From positions 62,001 through 126,000 of the forward strand of contig NZ_JBHUJW010000041.1 of assembly GCF_042683565.1 (NCBI RefSeq): a stretch of DNA of 64,000 nt. Reading direction: 5' to 3'. The notes below the pieces were generated by a model. That model was not told the DNA's origin, did no database searches, and saw only the letters and a program-made list of their open reading frames with translations. Origin of the DNA: Brevibacillus sp042683565 (lineage in GTDB: Bacteria; Bacillota; Bacilli; Brevibacillales; Brevibacillaceae). The translations under genes and the position numbers were made by a program. This document shows positions 41,033-49,728 of the stretch, piece after piece (within the stretch, counting starts at the first letter, position 1; each line of letters begins with the position of its first letter).

Positions 41033-43123
41033 ATGAAGAAATGGCTTCTTTCCGTCTTGATTTGGGGCGCGATCGCAGCGCTGGGCGCGGTTGGATTCGG
41101 CATCCTTGCCCTGTCTCGCGGCGAATCCGTCAACTCGTTCTGGCTGCTGACAGCTGCTTTTTGCACTTATGCCGTTGCTTATCGTTTTTACAGCCGCTTC
41201 ATTGCGAAAAAAATCATGGGCCTGGACGACAACCGCGCGACTCCGGCGGAAGTGAACAACGACGGCAAAGACTTCGTGCCGACGAACAAATGGATTCTGT
41301 TCGGCCATCACTTCGCTGCGATCGCGGGGGCAGGTCCGCTCGTCGGTCCGACGCTGGCTGCCCAAATGGGATATTTGCCGGGGACGCTCTGGATCATCGT
41401 CGGGGTGGTCATCGGCGGTGCCGTGCAGGACTTTGTGATCCTGTTCGGTTCGATGCGCCGCAACGGAAAAACGCTGGGGCAGATCGCCAAGGAAGAAATC
41501 GGTCCGTTTGGCGGGGCCCTCGCTCTCATAGGTATTATTGCGATCATGATCATTTTGATTGCGGTCTTGGCGATGGTTGTTGTAAACGCTCTCGCGGACT
41601 CTCCGTGGGCGACCTTCACGATCTTCATGACGCTGCCGATTGCGATTTTCATGGGCTTGTACATGCGCTACATCCGTCCGGGCAGGGTGCTGGAGGGCTC
41701 CATCATCGGTCTGGCTCTCCTGTTCCTGTCGCTCTGGATCGGCCAGGGGGTCGCTCATTCGCCGACATGGGGACCGGCGTTTACGTTCTCCAAAGTACAG
41801 CTCGCCTGGATGATTATCGTGTACGGCTTCATCGCTTCCGTGCTTCCAGTCTGGCTCCTGCTGGCGCCGCGTGACTACCTGAGCTCGTTCCTGAAAGTAG
41901 GGACGATCGGCGTGCTGGCCATCGGTATCATTTTGACGCTGCCGCCGCTGCACATGCCGGCTTTGACCAAGTTCATCGACGGCACCGGTCCCGTGTTTGC
42001 GGGGGATCTGTTCCCGTTCCTGTTTATTACCATCGCCTGCGGAGCAGTGTCCGGCTTCCACGCCCTCGTCTCCTCGGGTACGACACCGAAGATGATCGCC
42101 AAGGAATCGCACGCTCCGCTCATCGGCTACGGCGGTATGCTGATGGAGTCCGCTGTGGCGATCATGGCGATGATTGCGGCCTGTGTGCTCACGCCTGGCG
42201 TCTACTTCGCCATCAACTCGCCGGGTGCGGTGATCGGCGCGGATGCGGCAGCCGCTGCGACGACTATCTCAAGCTGGGGCTTCACCGTCACGCCGGACCA
42301 GTTGACGGCGCTGGCCAACGACATCCAGGAAAAAACCGTGCTCTCCCGCACAGGCGGCGCTCCGTCGCTGGCAATCGGGATGGCGACGATCTTCTCGGGC
42401 ATCCTGGGCGGAAAAGCGTTCATGGCGTTCTGGTACCACTTTGCGATTTTGTTTGAGGCCGTTTTCATTTTGACGACGATCGACGCGGGAACGCGCGTAG
42501 GCCGGTTCATGGTGCAAGACATGCTCGGCAACGTCTTCCCGAAAATGAAAGAGACCAACTGGCTGCCCGGCAACCTGATCGGCTCGGGTCTGATCTCCAT
42601 CGGGTGGGGCTACTTCCTCCTGCAAGGGGTTATGGACCCGCTCGGGGGTATTTACACCTTGTGGCCGCTGTTCGGGATCGCCAACCAGATGCTCGCGGCG
42701 ATTGCCTTTACGGTCGGTACGACGATAATCTTCAAAATGGGCAAAGCCGCCTACTCGTGGGTCACGCTCGTGCCGATGGCTTGGCTGAGCGCAGCGACAT
42801 TGACGGCTGGCTGGCAAAAGCTGTTCCACCCGGATGCGAAAATCGGCTTCCTGGCGCATGCGGACGCGTTCCAAAAAGCGATCGATGCCGGCGGGCTGCC
42901 CAAAGGTGTAAAAACGCTCGAGGCCGCGCAAAAGATGATCATGAACGACCAGATCGACGCGGCGGTCTGCGCGATCTTCATGCTCATCACCATCGGCATC
43001 ATCCTGGACGGCGCGCGCCTGTGGATCAACATCTTGCGAGGCAAGCAGTACCCGCTGTATGAATCGCCGTATGTGCCATCCAAAGGCAATATCATCGACG
43101 GGAAAGGTCACCACGTGGCATGA
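41033..43123 (+). CDS. cstA: CstA-family transporter (probable pyruvate/peptide uptake)
   Basis: 696 residues, typical of CstA/BtsT. ATG 41033 follows AAGGAGG. The CstA core is unmistakable: FGHHFAAIAGAGPLVGPTLAAQMGYLPGTLWIIVGVVIGGAVQDF near residues 85-130, then SGFHALVSSGTTPKMIAKE and GTRVGRFMVQDM. About 16-18 membrane segments. Members import pyruvate with protons (BtsT, CstA) or were first linked to peptide use in starvation. It overlaps a YbdD-like gene by ATGA and lies near a LytS/LytT-type pair, the same association as BtsSR-BtsT in E. coli. Confidence 0.93.
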   Translation: MKKWLLSVLIWGAIAALGAVGFGILALSRGESVNSFWLLTAAFCTYAVAYRFYSRFIAKKIMGLDDNRATPAEVNNDGKDFVPTNKWILFGHHFAAIAGAGPLVGPTLAAQMGYLPGTLWIIVGVVIGGAVQDFVILFGSMRRNGKTLGQIAKEEIGPFGGALALIGIIAIMIILIAVLAMVVVNALADSPWATFTIFMTLPIAIFMGLYMRYIRPGRVLEGSIIGLALLFLSLWIGQGVAHSPTWGPAFTFSKVQLAWMIIVYGFIASVLPVWLLLAPRDYLSSFLKVGTIGVLAIGIILTLPPLHMPALTKFIDGTGPVFAGDLFPFLFITIACGAVSGFHALVSSGTTPKMIAKESHAPLIGYGGMLMESAVAIMAMIAACVLTPGVYFAINSPGAVIGADAAAAATTISSWGFTVTPDQLTALANDIQEKTVLSRTGGAPSLAIGMATIFSGILGGKAFMAFWYHFAILFEAVFILTTIDAGTRVGRFMVQDMLGNVFPKMKETNWLPGNLIGSGLISIGWGYFLLQGVMDPLGGIYTLWPLFGIANQMLAAIAFTVGTTIIFKMGKAAYSWVTLVPMAWLSAATLTAGWQKLFHPDAKIGFLAHADAFQKAIDAGGLPKGVKTLEAAQKMIMNDQIDAAVCAIFMLITIGIILDGARLWINILRGKQYPLYESPYVPSKGNIIDGKGHHVA

Positions 43124-43332
43124 GACGCAAGTGGAGGGCGATCCGCAAGTCTTTGCGCAAAGCCAGCTCGGCGATCAAGACGATCTTCGGCATGCCGGAC
43201 TACGATCGTTACGTGCAGCATTGGTATGCGACCCACGCGGCGCCTGGCATTTTCCCCATGACCGAGCGGGAGTACTACATGTACGCGCTTCGTGAGCGCT
43301 ACGAAAAAGGCGGCGTGAACCGCTGCTGCTAG
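43120..43332 (+). CDS. YbdD/YjiX family small protein, CstA partner
   Basis: 70 residues, start within the cstA stop (ATGA). The conserved core is IFGMPDYDRYVQHWYATHAAPGIFPMTEREYY, followed by ERYEKGGVNRCC. In E. coli the same family follows both cstA (ybdD) and btsT (yjiX), which supports the transporter assignment; it is probably an accessory subunit. Very basic N-terminus (MRRKWRAIRKSLRK), no membrane segment. Confidence 0.9.
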   Translation: MRRKWRAIRKSLRKASSAIKTIFGMPDYDRYVQHWYATHAAPGIFPMTEREYYMYALRERYEKGGVNRCC

Positions 43333-43344
43333 GAAAGCAAAACA

Positions 43345-43374
43345 AGAGGCCCCGAATCTGCCGGGCCTCTTTTT
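43345..43374 (+). terminator. terminator after cstA-ybdD
   Basis: AGAGGCCC pairs with GGGCCTCT, followed by TTTT. Confidence 0.85.
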
Positions 43375-43506
43375 CATGTACAGGCGAGCCTGTGGCGGCT
43401 TTCGTCGCAAGAAGCGGATGAAAAGCACCTATGGTTTCGGTGTGGTGTAACCGCAGGTAAAGTATGGTACACTAATGGAAAAGTCATGTTTTGGGTGGCG
43501 ATACGT

Positions 43507-44328
43507 GTGACACAACCATCACTGGCGGCGTTGAAAGAGCTTGCCTTGCAGTGCGCCCGTTCGGCGGGAGAACTGAGTCTCAAGCGGATGAAAGAGCCGT
43601 TTACTGTGGAATACAAGACGTCTGCTTCCGATCTTGTCACGGCTGTTGATAAAGAAGTGGAAAAGCACGTCATTCAAATGATCCTCGAGCGTTTTCCGGA
43701 TCATGGCATCCTGGGCGAGGAAAGGACGTTCAAAGGGGATTACCACAGCTTCGATACGCTGTGGGTCATCGATCCGATCGACGGGACGAGTAACTTTGTC
43801 CACCAGCAGATCAACTTTTCCGTGTCCATCGCGGTATATCACAAAGGGGAGGGGCTGGTCGGGGCCGTTTATGACCCTTCCCGGGATGAACTGTTTTACG
43901 CCGCGCGAGGCGAGGGCGCGTATCTCAACGAGCGCAGGCTTCGGCTGGAAAAGGTGGTCACGCTGGAGGAGGCGCTGCTGTGCACGAGCGTCTTTTGGAA
44001 CAAGCGCGCCGAGCAGATGGGCATCGACCAGATCGTCAAAAAGCTGGCAGGAAAAGTGCGGGGGATGCGCCTGCTCGGCAGCGCTGCCCTGGAAATGTCG
44101 TACGTCGCCGCAGGACGGCTGGACGGCTACGTGAGCATGTCCCTGAACCCATGGGACTTCGGCGCCGGGCGCATCATCGTCGAAGAGGCCGGGGGCAAAG
44201 TCACTACCATGATGGGCTCGCCGCTGCCATTCGATCAAAAAAGCAGCGTCATGGCCTGCAACCCCGCTTTTTACGAAGAGCTGCAGCATTTCCTGAATTT
44301 GTCCGACAACACCGAGATGACCAACTAG
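43507..44328 (+). CDS. inositol monophosphatase family protein
   Basis: 273 residues from GTG 43507, eight bases after GGGTGG; ATG 43486 is an alternative. Metal-site motifs are intact: GEERTFKG (Glu-Glu), WVIDPIDGTSNFVHQQINFSVSIAV, and the C-terminal MSLNPWDFGAGRIIVEEAGGKV. It is a Mg-dependent phosphatase (SuhB/IMPase fold) that hydrolyses inositol-1-phosphate or related sugar phosphates in the cytosol. No pathway partner is adjacent. Confidence 0.9.
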   Translation: MTQPSLAALKELALQCARSAGELSLKRMKEPFTVEYKTSASDLVTAVDKEVEKHVIQMILERFPDHGILGEERTFKGDYHSFDTLWVIDPIDGTSNFVHQQINFSVSIAVYHKGEGLVGAVYDPSRDELFYAARGEGAYLNERRLRLEKVVTLEEALLCTSVFWNKRAEQMGIDQIVKKLAGKVRGMRLLGSAALEMSYVAAGRLDGYVSMSLNPWDFGAGRIIVEEAGGKVTTMMGSPLPFDQKSSVMACNPAFYEELQHFLNLSDNTEMTN

Positions 44329-44329
44329 C

Positions 44330-44369
44330 CACCCCTTGCCGGATCGACGCCGGCAGGGGGTGCTTTTTT
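44330..44369 (+). terminator. terminator after the IMPase gene
   Basis: CACCCC-TGCCGG pairs with CCGGCA-GGGGTG, followed by CTTTTTT. Confidence 0.85.
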
Positions 44370-44507
44370 CCAGTGATACAGCGCAGGCCATTCGGGAGAA
44401 CCACGGCAAAGACTTGGGGTCAGCGAGGAAAAATTGCATATGCTATGGTAACGGTTTCTTTTGCGTGGGAGAATGGAGCAGGCTTGTCTCGCAGGAGGGG
44501 AACAAGA

Positions 44508-45623
44508 ATGACAACGGCTGCCAGGATCGACGAGAGTTTGCGCATCATCCTGAAGCATCAGGCCGCGAGCGGAGCCTATATCGCTTCGCCGCACTTTCGG
44601 CCATACCAATATGCGTGGCTGCGCGACGGGACCTTCACTGCCTACGCGATGAATCGCGCGGGACAGCACGACAGCGCCCGCCGCTTTTACCGCTGGTGCG
44701 ACAGCGTCATTCGCAAGTATGCCGACAAGGCGCGCGCGGCCATCGCCGCCGTGCAGGCAGGCCGGAGTACGGGCGGGAACGAGCAGTTTTTGCACACGCG
44801 TTATACGGTGGACGGCGACGAGGTGGCGGGTGAGTGGGGTAGCTTTCAGCTCGACGGCTACGGCACCTGGCTTTGGGGGCTGGCCGAGCATGTACGCCTC
44901 AGCAGCGACTACGGACTCGTCCAGGAGCTGCGTCCGTCGATTGATCTGACCCTCGATTATTTGCGGACATGCTGGCAATTGTCCAACTATGATTGCTGGG
45001 AGGAAGTGGGAGACCGGCAGCATCCGGCTACGATGGCCGCCATTTTCGGCGGAGTGACGGCGATCGCTGGGCATGTGCCGCAGCGGGCTGCGGAGCTGAC
45101 GTTCTTGGGCAGCTCCATCCGCAGGTTCGTCATCGAGAGCGGCACGGCGGACGGCAAGTTTGTGAAATCGCTCGGAAATCCCGCTGTAGATGCCAGCCTG
45201 CTGTGGATTGCGGTGCCTTTCGGATTGGTCGGGGCAGACGACCCGCTTATGGCGCGCACCGTGGCAGCGATCGAACGGGAACTTCTGGCAGGACGAGGTG
45301 TTCACCGCTATGCGACGGACACGTACTACGGGGGTGGACAGTGGCCGCTCCTGTCCGCCTGGCTCGGCTGGTACCACGTCCGCACGGGGCGAAGGGCGGA
45401 AGCCGAGGACATCTTTCGCTGGATCGAGGAACAGTGGTTGCCGGCAGGCTTGCCTGAGCAAGTCCAGGAGCATTTGCTCGCGCCGGATGCCTACGGCTAC
45501 TGGGTTGCAAAGGAAGGGACTCCGGCAGTGCCTCTGCTCTGGTCGCACGCGATGTACGTGGTGCTGGCAGCAGAACTGGGCCTGCTTGCACCAGCCAGAA
45601 GCGAAGGACAGCACAAGGATTGA
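44508..45623 (+). CDS. GH15-family glucoamylase-like glycosidase
   Basis: 371 residues from ATG 44508, after GCAGGAGGGG; the long frame running back into the IMPase gene is a shadow. It consists essentially of the (alpha/alpha)6 catalytic domain: RPYQYAWLRDGTFTAYAM near residue 31, the likely general acid in NYDCWEEVGDRQHPATMA, and GGGQWPLLSAWLGWYHVRTG. The N-terminal beta-sandwich of larger glucoamylases is missing, and there is no signal peptide, so it should be cytosolic and act on maltooligosaccharides or glycogen-like glucans. Monocistronic. Confidence 0.85.
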   Translation: MTTAARIDESLRIILKHQAASGAYIASPHFRPYQYAWLRDGTFTAYAMNRAGQHDSARRFYRWCDSVIRKYADKARAAIAAVQAGRSTGGNEQFLHTRYTVDGDEVAGEWGSFQLDGYGTWLWGLAEHVRLSSDYGLVQELRPSIDLTLDYLRTCWQLSNYDCWEEVGDRQHPATMAAIFGGVTAIAGHVPQRAAELTFLGSSIRRFVIESGTADGKFVKSLGNPAVDASLLWIAVPFGLVGADDPLMARTVAAIERELLAGRGVHRYATDTYYGGGQWPLLSAWLGWYHVRTGRRAEAEDIFRWIEEQWLPAGLPEQVQEHLLAPDAYGYWVAKEGTPAVPLLWSHAMYVVLAAELGLLAPARSEGQHKD

Positions 45624-45627
45624 CTGC

Positions 45628-45661
45628 GCGTCTCCCATTTGCCGGGGGGACGCATTTTTTT
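45628..45661 (+). terminator. terminator after the GH15 gene
   Basis: GCGTC-CCC pairs with GGG-GACGC, followed by A and a long T-run. Confidence 0.8.
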
Positions 45662-45791
45662 GCGCAAAAACAGGCAAGAGCATGCAGCGTGACCCGATAG
45701 CGCAAAGAATGAAAACTACAGGGGGAACAAATAGTATTGGAGAGTGTTGCAGGAGCAACCTTCACTACACGTTGGCTGGGAGCGATGAAAT

Positions 45792-47174
45792 GTGGCTGCA
45801 TCTCAACAAGCACAGCACGGCAAAGTTCGGCATCCGCCAGGGTTGTACCTGTTGTTTTTTACGGAGATGTGGGAGCGCTTCAGCTATTACGGAATGCGCG
45901 CCCTGTTGACGTTGTACCTGACGACTGCCCTGATTGGCGGGGGTCTCGGCTTTGAGAAAAGCACGGCGTTGAGCATTTACGGATTTTTCACGGGAGCGGT
46001 CTACTTTACGCCATTGGCAGGCGGCTATCTGTCGGACCGGTTCATTGGCAGAAGACGCGCAATCACCATCGGGGGTCTCTTGATGGCCTTGGGTAACTTC
46101 GTGCTGTTTGCCATCACAAATAAGACGGGGCTTTACCTTGGACTCGCCTTGCTCATTATTGGCAACGGGTTTTTCAAACCGAATATTTCCACGCTTGTAG
46201 GGGAACTGTACCCGAACAATGCGAGCCGCAAAGACGCGGCATTTACCATTTTTTACATGGGAATCAACATCGGTGCTTTCTTTGCTCCGCTGGTGTGCGG
46301 CTACTTGGCAGAGGATTTGTTCAAGACGAGCGTAGACGGCGTCGACCACTTCGGCTTTCGCTACGGATTTTTGGCTGCGGCGGTCGGCATGTTGATCGGG
46401 CAGGCGATTTACAACGGCCTCGGCAACCGGTATCTGGGCGACATCGGGAAAGCGGCAGCAGGTGCGGTTTCCCCGACATCTTCGCCGAGCCGAAGCGAAG
46501 CAGCCCGTGCTCCCTTGACGAAGAAAGAAAAGCAGCGGACGGCAGTCATCGTCATCATCACGTGCTTCGTCATCTTTTTCTGGGCCGGCTTCGAGCAGGC
46601 GGGAAGTTCGCTGACTTTGTACGCGGACAAGTTCGTGAACAAGAGCTTGTTCGGCTGGGAAGTCCCGACTTCCTGGTTCCAGTCGCTCAATCCGCTGTTC
46701 ATCGTGATTCTGGCCCCGATCCTTTCTTCGTTCTGGGTCAAGCTCGCCGCGACGAAGCGGGGAGATTTGAGCATTCCGGTGAAGATGTCCTTCGGGATGA
46801 TTTTGCTTGGGATAGGCTACATGGTGCTGCTCATCGCAGTGATGCAGACCGGAAGCGATGAGAACAACGTGGTCGTCCAGTCGAACATCCTGTTCATCGT
46901 CGTGACGTACTTTCTGCATACCTTGGGCGAATTGTTCCTGTCACCTGTAGGGCTGTCCATGGTGAGTAAACTGGCGCCGGCCAAGCTCGCATCCCTGCTC
47001 ATGGGCGTATGGCTGGCAAGCAGCGGCGTAGCCAATATTGTCGGCGGCTATTTGGCGGCGTTCACCCAGTCGCTCGGCTACTTCGAGGTTTTTGGCCTGA
47101 TCGGTCTGCTCGCGATCGTGATGGGGCTGATCCTCCTGCTGCTGTCGGGCAAGCTGGTGCGGATGATGGAATAA
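45792..47174 (+). CDS. POT/PTR2-family proton-dependent oligopeptide transporter
   Basis: 460 residues from GTG 45792 (TGGGAG upstream; a stop codon lies just before, so no earlier start exists). Signature motifs: LYLLFFTEMWERFSYYGMRALLTLYL in helix 1, the PTR2 motif AFTIFYMGINIGAFFAPLVCGYLAE and GNGFFKPNISTLVGELY. Around 12-14 membrane segments with a polar loop at about 215-245 (SPTSSPSRSEAARAPLTKKEK). It imports di- and tripeptides with protons, in the style of DtpT. It would complement the intracellular dipeptidase PepV encoded elsewhere in this window. Confidence 0.92.
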   Translation: MAASQQAQHGKVRHPPGLYLLFFTEMWERFSYYGMRALLTLYLTTALIGGGLGFEKSTALSIYGFFTGAVYFTPLAGGYLSDRFIGRRRAITIGGLLMALGNFVLFAITNKTGLYLGLALLIIGNGFFKPNISTLVGELYPNNASRKDAAFTIFYMGINIGAFFAPLVCGYLAEDLFKTSVDGVDHFGFRYGFLAAAVGMLIGQAIYNGLGNRYLGDIGKAAAGAVSPTSSPSRSEAARAPLTKKEKQRTAVIVIITCFVIFFWAGFEQAGSSLTLYADKFVNKSLFGWEVPTSWFQSLNPLFIVILAPILSSFWVKLAATKRGDLSIPVKMSFGMILLGIGYMVLLIAVMQTGSDENNVVVQSNILFIVVTYFLHTLGELFLSPVGLSMVSKLAPAKLASLLMGVWLASSGVANIVGGYLAAFTQSLGYFEVFGLIGLLAIVMGLILLLLSGKLVRMME

Positions 47175-47181
47175 GGTTCAG

Positions 47182-47233
47182 AGGAAGGAAGCAGCGGCCT
47201 GGTTTGGTCAGGCCCTGGGCTTCCTTCTTTTTT
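47182..47233 (+). terminator. terminator after the POT gene
   Basis: AGGAAG and GGCCTG pair with CAGGCC and CTTCCT, followed by TCTTTTTT. Confidence 0.8.
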
Positions 47234-47245
47234 GTTCGCTGCCCC

Positions 47246-47296
47246 TTGATTTTGCCGCAAGGAAACGATAACATATGAAAATGAGAACCATTATCA
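47246..47296 (+). promoter_or_regulatory. sigma-A promoter overlapped by a Fur-box-like operator
   Basis: TTGATT (47246-47251) and TAACAT (47269-47274) are 17 bases apart. TGAGAACCATTATCA (47282-47296) matches the 7-1-7 Fur consensus TGATAAT-N-ATTATCA at 12 of the 14 defined bases and would cover the transcription start. Confidence 0.65.
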
Positions 47297-47333
47297 TAAA
47301 ATCTCGTTACATTGATTGCTAGAAGGTGAATCC

Positions 47334-47876
47334 ATGTCCATCTCCAAAGTCATTCGCGAGCGCCGCTCGATTAAAAAAGATTACAAGCCGGACCCTGTCT
47401 CCGAAGAGCTTGTCCTCGAGCTGCTCAACGACGCTGTCTACGCGCCGAACCACTGCTTGCGGGAGCCTTGGCGCTTTTTGTTCGTACCGACGGAAAACAA
47501 GGGAGCTTTCATCGAACGGATGCTGACCGTGTATCCTCCCGAGCATCACGAGTACCGCCGGCAGCTGTTCAGCGCCCCGGCTGCCTACCTGATCGTCATT
47601 ATGAAAGAGGACCCGCGCCAGAAGCAGTGGGAAGAAGATTTCAGCTCGACCTGTGCCTTGATCCAAAACTTTCAGCTGCTGGCATGGGAGCGCGGTCTCG
47701 GCGTCGTCTGGAAGACCAATCCGCACAACTGGGACCCGAAAGCTCATCAGGTGCTGGGCGTCCAGCCTGGCGAGAAGATCGTGGGCTTTTTGCATCTCGG
47801 CTATTTTGAGCCGGACTCCGTACCAAAAGCTGCGCCGCGTACGCCGGCCGAGAAAAAGTTTACCCGGTTTGAATAG
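47334..47876 (+). CDS. nitroreductase family protein
   Basis: 180 residues starting MSISKVIRERRSIKKDYKPD at ATG 47334, after AGAAGGTGA. The FMN-binding N-terminus RERRSIKKDYKPDPVSEELVLELLNDAVYAPNHCLREPWRF and the later GLGVVWKTNPHNWDPKAHQVLGVQPGEKIVGFLHLGY are typical of short NADPH-dependent flavin nitroreductases (YdjA/NfnB-like). It reduces nitro-compounds or quinones, or possibly ferric chelates. The Fur-like operator in its promoter points to induction under iron limitation, which makes an iron-related reductase role attractive but unproven. Confidence 0.87.
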   Translation: MSISKVIRERRSIKKDYKPDPVSEELVLELLNDAVYAPNHCLREPWRFLFVPTENKGAFIERMLTVYPPEHHEYRRQLFSAPAAYLIVIMKEDPRQKQWEEDFSSTCALIQNFQLLAWERGLGVVWKTNPHNWDPKAHQVLGVQPGEKIVGFLHLGYFEPDSVPKAAPRTPAEKKFTRFE

Positions 47877-47883
47877 GCCGAAG

Positions 47884-47913
47884 CGAGCTCTGAAGTGCAG
47901 GGCTCGTTTTTTT
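47884..47913 (+). terminator. terminator after the nitroreductase gene
   Basis: CGAGC pairs with GCTCG, followed by seven T. The following stretch to 48095 shows no gene. Confidence 0.75.
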
Positions 47914-48122
47914 ATGCAAATAGAGGCGCCGGATGTGAAGGAACGGTAGAGCCTGGATAAAGTGTGTGTTGAATTTCCAGCAGGCAAGCACCCGAATTTT
48001 CTGAAATGGGGCTTTCGATAGACAGGCAACCATACGGCAGTACTGGGGTTGTCATATTGTGAAAATAGGTTCGCTGTGCAAGGCAGCGGCTGTCAGATAG
48101 GGAGGAGAGGGGGAGAGATACG

Positions 48123-48203
48123 GTGGGATTCGGCTTTGGTCACGGCGGTTTTCTGTGGATCATCCTCATTATTCTTCTGATCGCTGCTTTTTGCGATGAC
48201 TGA
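48123..48203 (+). CDS. YjcZ-type sporulation miniprotein
   Basis: 26 residues: a Gly-rich MGFGFGHGGF, a single hydrophobic segment FLWIILIILLIAAF and a short CDD end. Start GTG 48123 lies behind an exceptionally purine-rich site (GGGAGGAGAGGGGGAGAG). The composition matches the YjcZ/YncM family of tiny sporulation proteins in Bacillales. A membrane-associated role in the spore or mother cell is likely. A strong terminator follows. Confidence 0.75.
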   Translation: MGFGFGHGGFLWIILIILLIAAFCDD

Positions 48204-48216
48204 GAGGGAAAGACAA

Positions 48217-48257
48217 AAAGACTTTGTGCCGATTCGCCGACACAAAGTCTTTTTTCT
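48217..48257. terminator. bidirectional terminator
   Basis: AAAGACTTTGTG pairs perfectly with CACAAAGTCTTT, with A-tract and T-tract on the two sides. It separates the miniprotein from the convergent ABC operon. Confidence 0.88.
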
Positions 48258-48276
48258 GTCGCCTGTATAGCGGAAG

Positions 48277-49014
48277 CTACTGCTTCAAGTGCTGCAAAAA
48301 CTGGCGGGTGCGCTCTTCCCGAGGCTGGGCAAACAGCTGCTCCGGAGGGCCTTGCTCTACAATGACCCCTTGATCCATGAAGATGACCTCGTCGGCGACA
48401 TCCCGGGCAAAGCCCATCTCGTGGGTGACGATGACCATGGTCATGCCTTCTTGTGCCAGTTCCTTCATCACCTTCAGCACTTCGCCGACCAGCTCGGGGT
48501 CGAGCGCAGACGTCGGCTCGTCAAACAGCATGACTTTGGGGTCCATGGCTAGCGCGCGGGCGATTCCTACCCGTTGCTGCTGGCCGCCCGAGAGCTGGGC
48601 GGGGTAGTGATCCAGCTTGTCGCCCAATCCGACCTTGGCGAGCAGTGCCGAAGCCTTTGCCCGGGCAGATTCCTTGCTTTCCTTTTTCACCGTGACCGGT
48701 CCCTCCATGACATTTTCCAGTGCCGTCATGTGCGGGAACAGATTGTAGTTTTGAAACACCATGCCGGTTTGTTTGCGTAGCAAGGGGAACTGCGAGCGTT
48801 CCACTTTTTTGGAGAAATCCAGCTTGACCTCTCCGATCCGGATTGTGCCGCTCGTCGGCGTTTCCAGGACGTTCAGGCAGCGGAGAAGCGTCGTTTTGCC
48901 AGAGCCGGACGGGCCGATGATGACGACGACCTTGCCTTTGGCGACGGTCAGCGATATTCCTTTCAATACGTGCAGCTGGTGAAACTGCTTGTGCAAGTCC
49001 GTAATGGCAATCAT
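48277..49014 (-). CDS. polar amino acid ABC transporter ATP-binding protein
   Basis: 245 residues, ATG 49014 after AGGTGA. All motifs are intact: Walker A GPSGSGKTT, Q-loop VFQNYNLFPHMT, signature LSGGQQQRVGIARAL, Walker B VMLFDEPTSAL and switch HEMG. It belongs to the GlnQ/TcyC family that powers polar amino acid import. Last gene of the four-gene operon, 18 bases after the permease. Confidence 0.93.
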   Translation of the reverse strand: MIAITDLHKQFHQLHVLKGISLTVAKGKVVVIIGPSGSGKTTLLRCLNVLETPTSGTIRIGEVKLDFSKKVERSQFPLLRKQTGMVFQNYNLFPHMTALENVMEGPVTVKKESKESARAKASALLAKVGLGDKLDHYPAQLSGGQQQRVGIARALAMDPKVMLFDEPTSALDPELVGEVLKVMKELAQEGMTMVIVTHEMGFARDVADEVIFMDQGVIVEQGPPEQLFAQPREERTRQFLQHLKQ

Positions 49015-49032
49015 TTGAATTCACCTGCTTTA

Positions 49033-49728
49033 CTATACATAGCGATCCAGCCTGCTTTCCAGCCGATCCTGTATGATCGAGAGGAGCAAGCAGATCACCC
49101 AGTAGATGAACGCGGCCTCGATATAGAGCAGCAGCGGCTCATAGGTGGAGGCCACGATCTCCTGCGCCTTCCGGAACATCTCGGGTACGAGGATGGCTGC
49201 GGCGAGCGATGTGTCCTTGACCAGACTGATGAACGAGTTGGACAGGGGAGGCACCGACACGCGGGCTGCCTGCGGGAGAATGACCCGCTGCAAGGCTTGG
49301 CGGTACGTCATCCCGATCGAGTAGGACGCTTCCCATTGCCCCTTCGGAATGGACAAGATAGCGGCTCTGACCACTTCTGAGGAGTACGCGCCGACACTAA
49401 GAGAAAAACCGATGATGGCGGACGGAATCGGGTCGATCATGATGCCGATGCTGGGCAGACCGAAGAAAATGATGAACAGCTGCACGAGTAAAGGCGTTCC
49501 CCGAATGATCGAGACATAGACGCGCGCGATGGCGACCAGCGGCTTGATGCCGGAGATCCGGGCAAGCGCCGTTACAATAGCAATAATCAGACCGAAGAAA
49601 AAGGAGACGATCGCCAGCGTCAAAGAATAGAGCAAGGCTCCTTTCACCAGAGGGAGAAAGGAGCTTTGCGCGATCGTGATCCAACGGTCCAGTCGTTCCG
49701 GGTTGTCAAAAAAGTTACTGAGAGACAT
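49033..49728 (-). CDS. polar amino acid ABC transporter permease
   Basis: 231 residues from ATG 49728; in-frame GTG and TTG codons lie three and nine bases upstream. The HisM/GlnP-type permease shows about five membrane segments and the EAA loop (GQWEASYSIGMTYRQALQRVILPQA). RGTPLLVQLFIIFFGLPSIGI is typical of cystine/amino acid permeases. It overlaps the binding-protein gene by 14 bases. The substrate is probably L-cystine or another polar amino acid, judged by similarity to TcyB. Confidence 0.9.
   Translation of the reverse strand: MSLSNFFDNPERLDRWITIAQSSFLPLVKGALLYSLTLAIVSFFFGLIIAIVTALARISGIKPLVAIARVYVSIIRGTPLLVQLFIIFFGLPSIGIMIDPIPSAIIGFSLSVGAYSSEVVRAAILSIPKGQWEASYSIGMTYRQALQRVILPQAARVSVPPLSNSFISLVKDTSLAAAILVPEMFRKAQEIVASTYEPLLLYIEAAFIYWVICLLLSIIQDRLESRLDRYV

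Noticed and set aside
40475..42112. 545-codon minus-strand frame across cstA
   Set aside because: Only its last 86 codons (40735-40475) have a ribosome site and sensible composition. The rest is the shadow of cstA.
44440..44480. Catabolite-response element before the GH15 gene
   Set aside because: TGGTAACGGTTTCT near 44455 matches the consensus at only about 11 of 14 positions and misses conserved ends.
43980..44508. N-terminal extension of the GH15 gene into the IMPase gene
   Set aside because: The extension overlaps a well-defined phosphatase gene and a terminator, and a strong ribosome site precedes ATG 44508.
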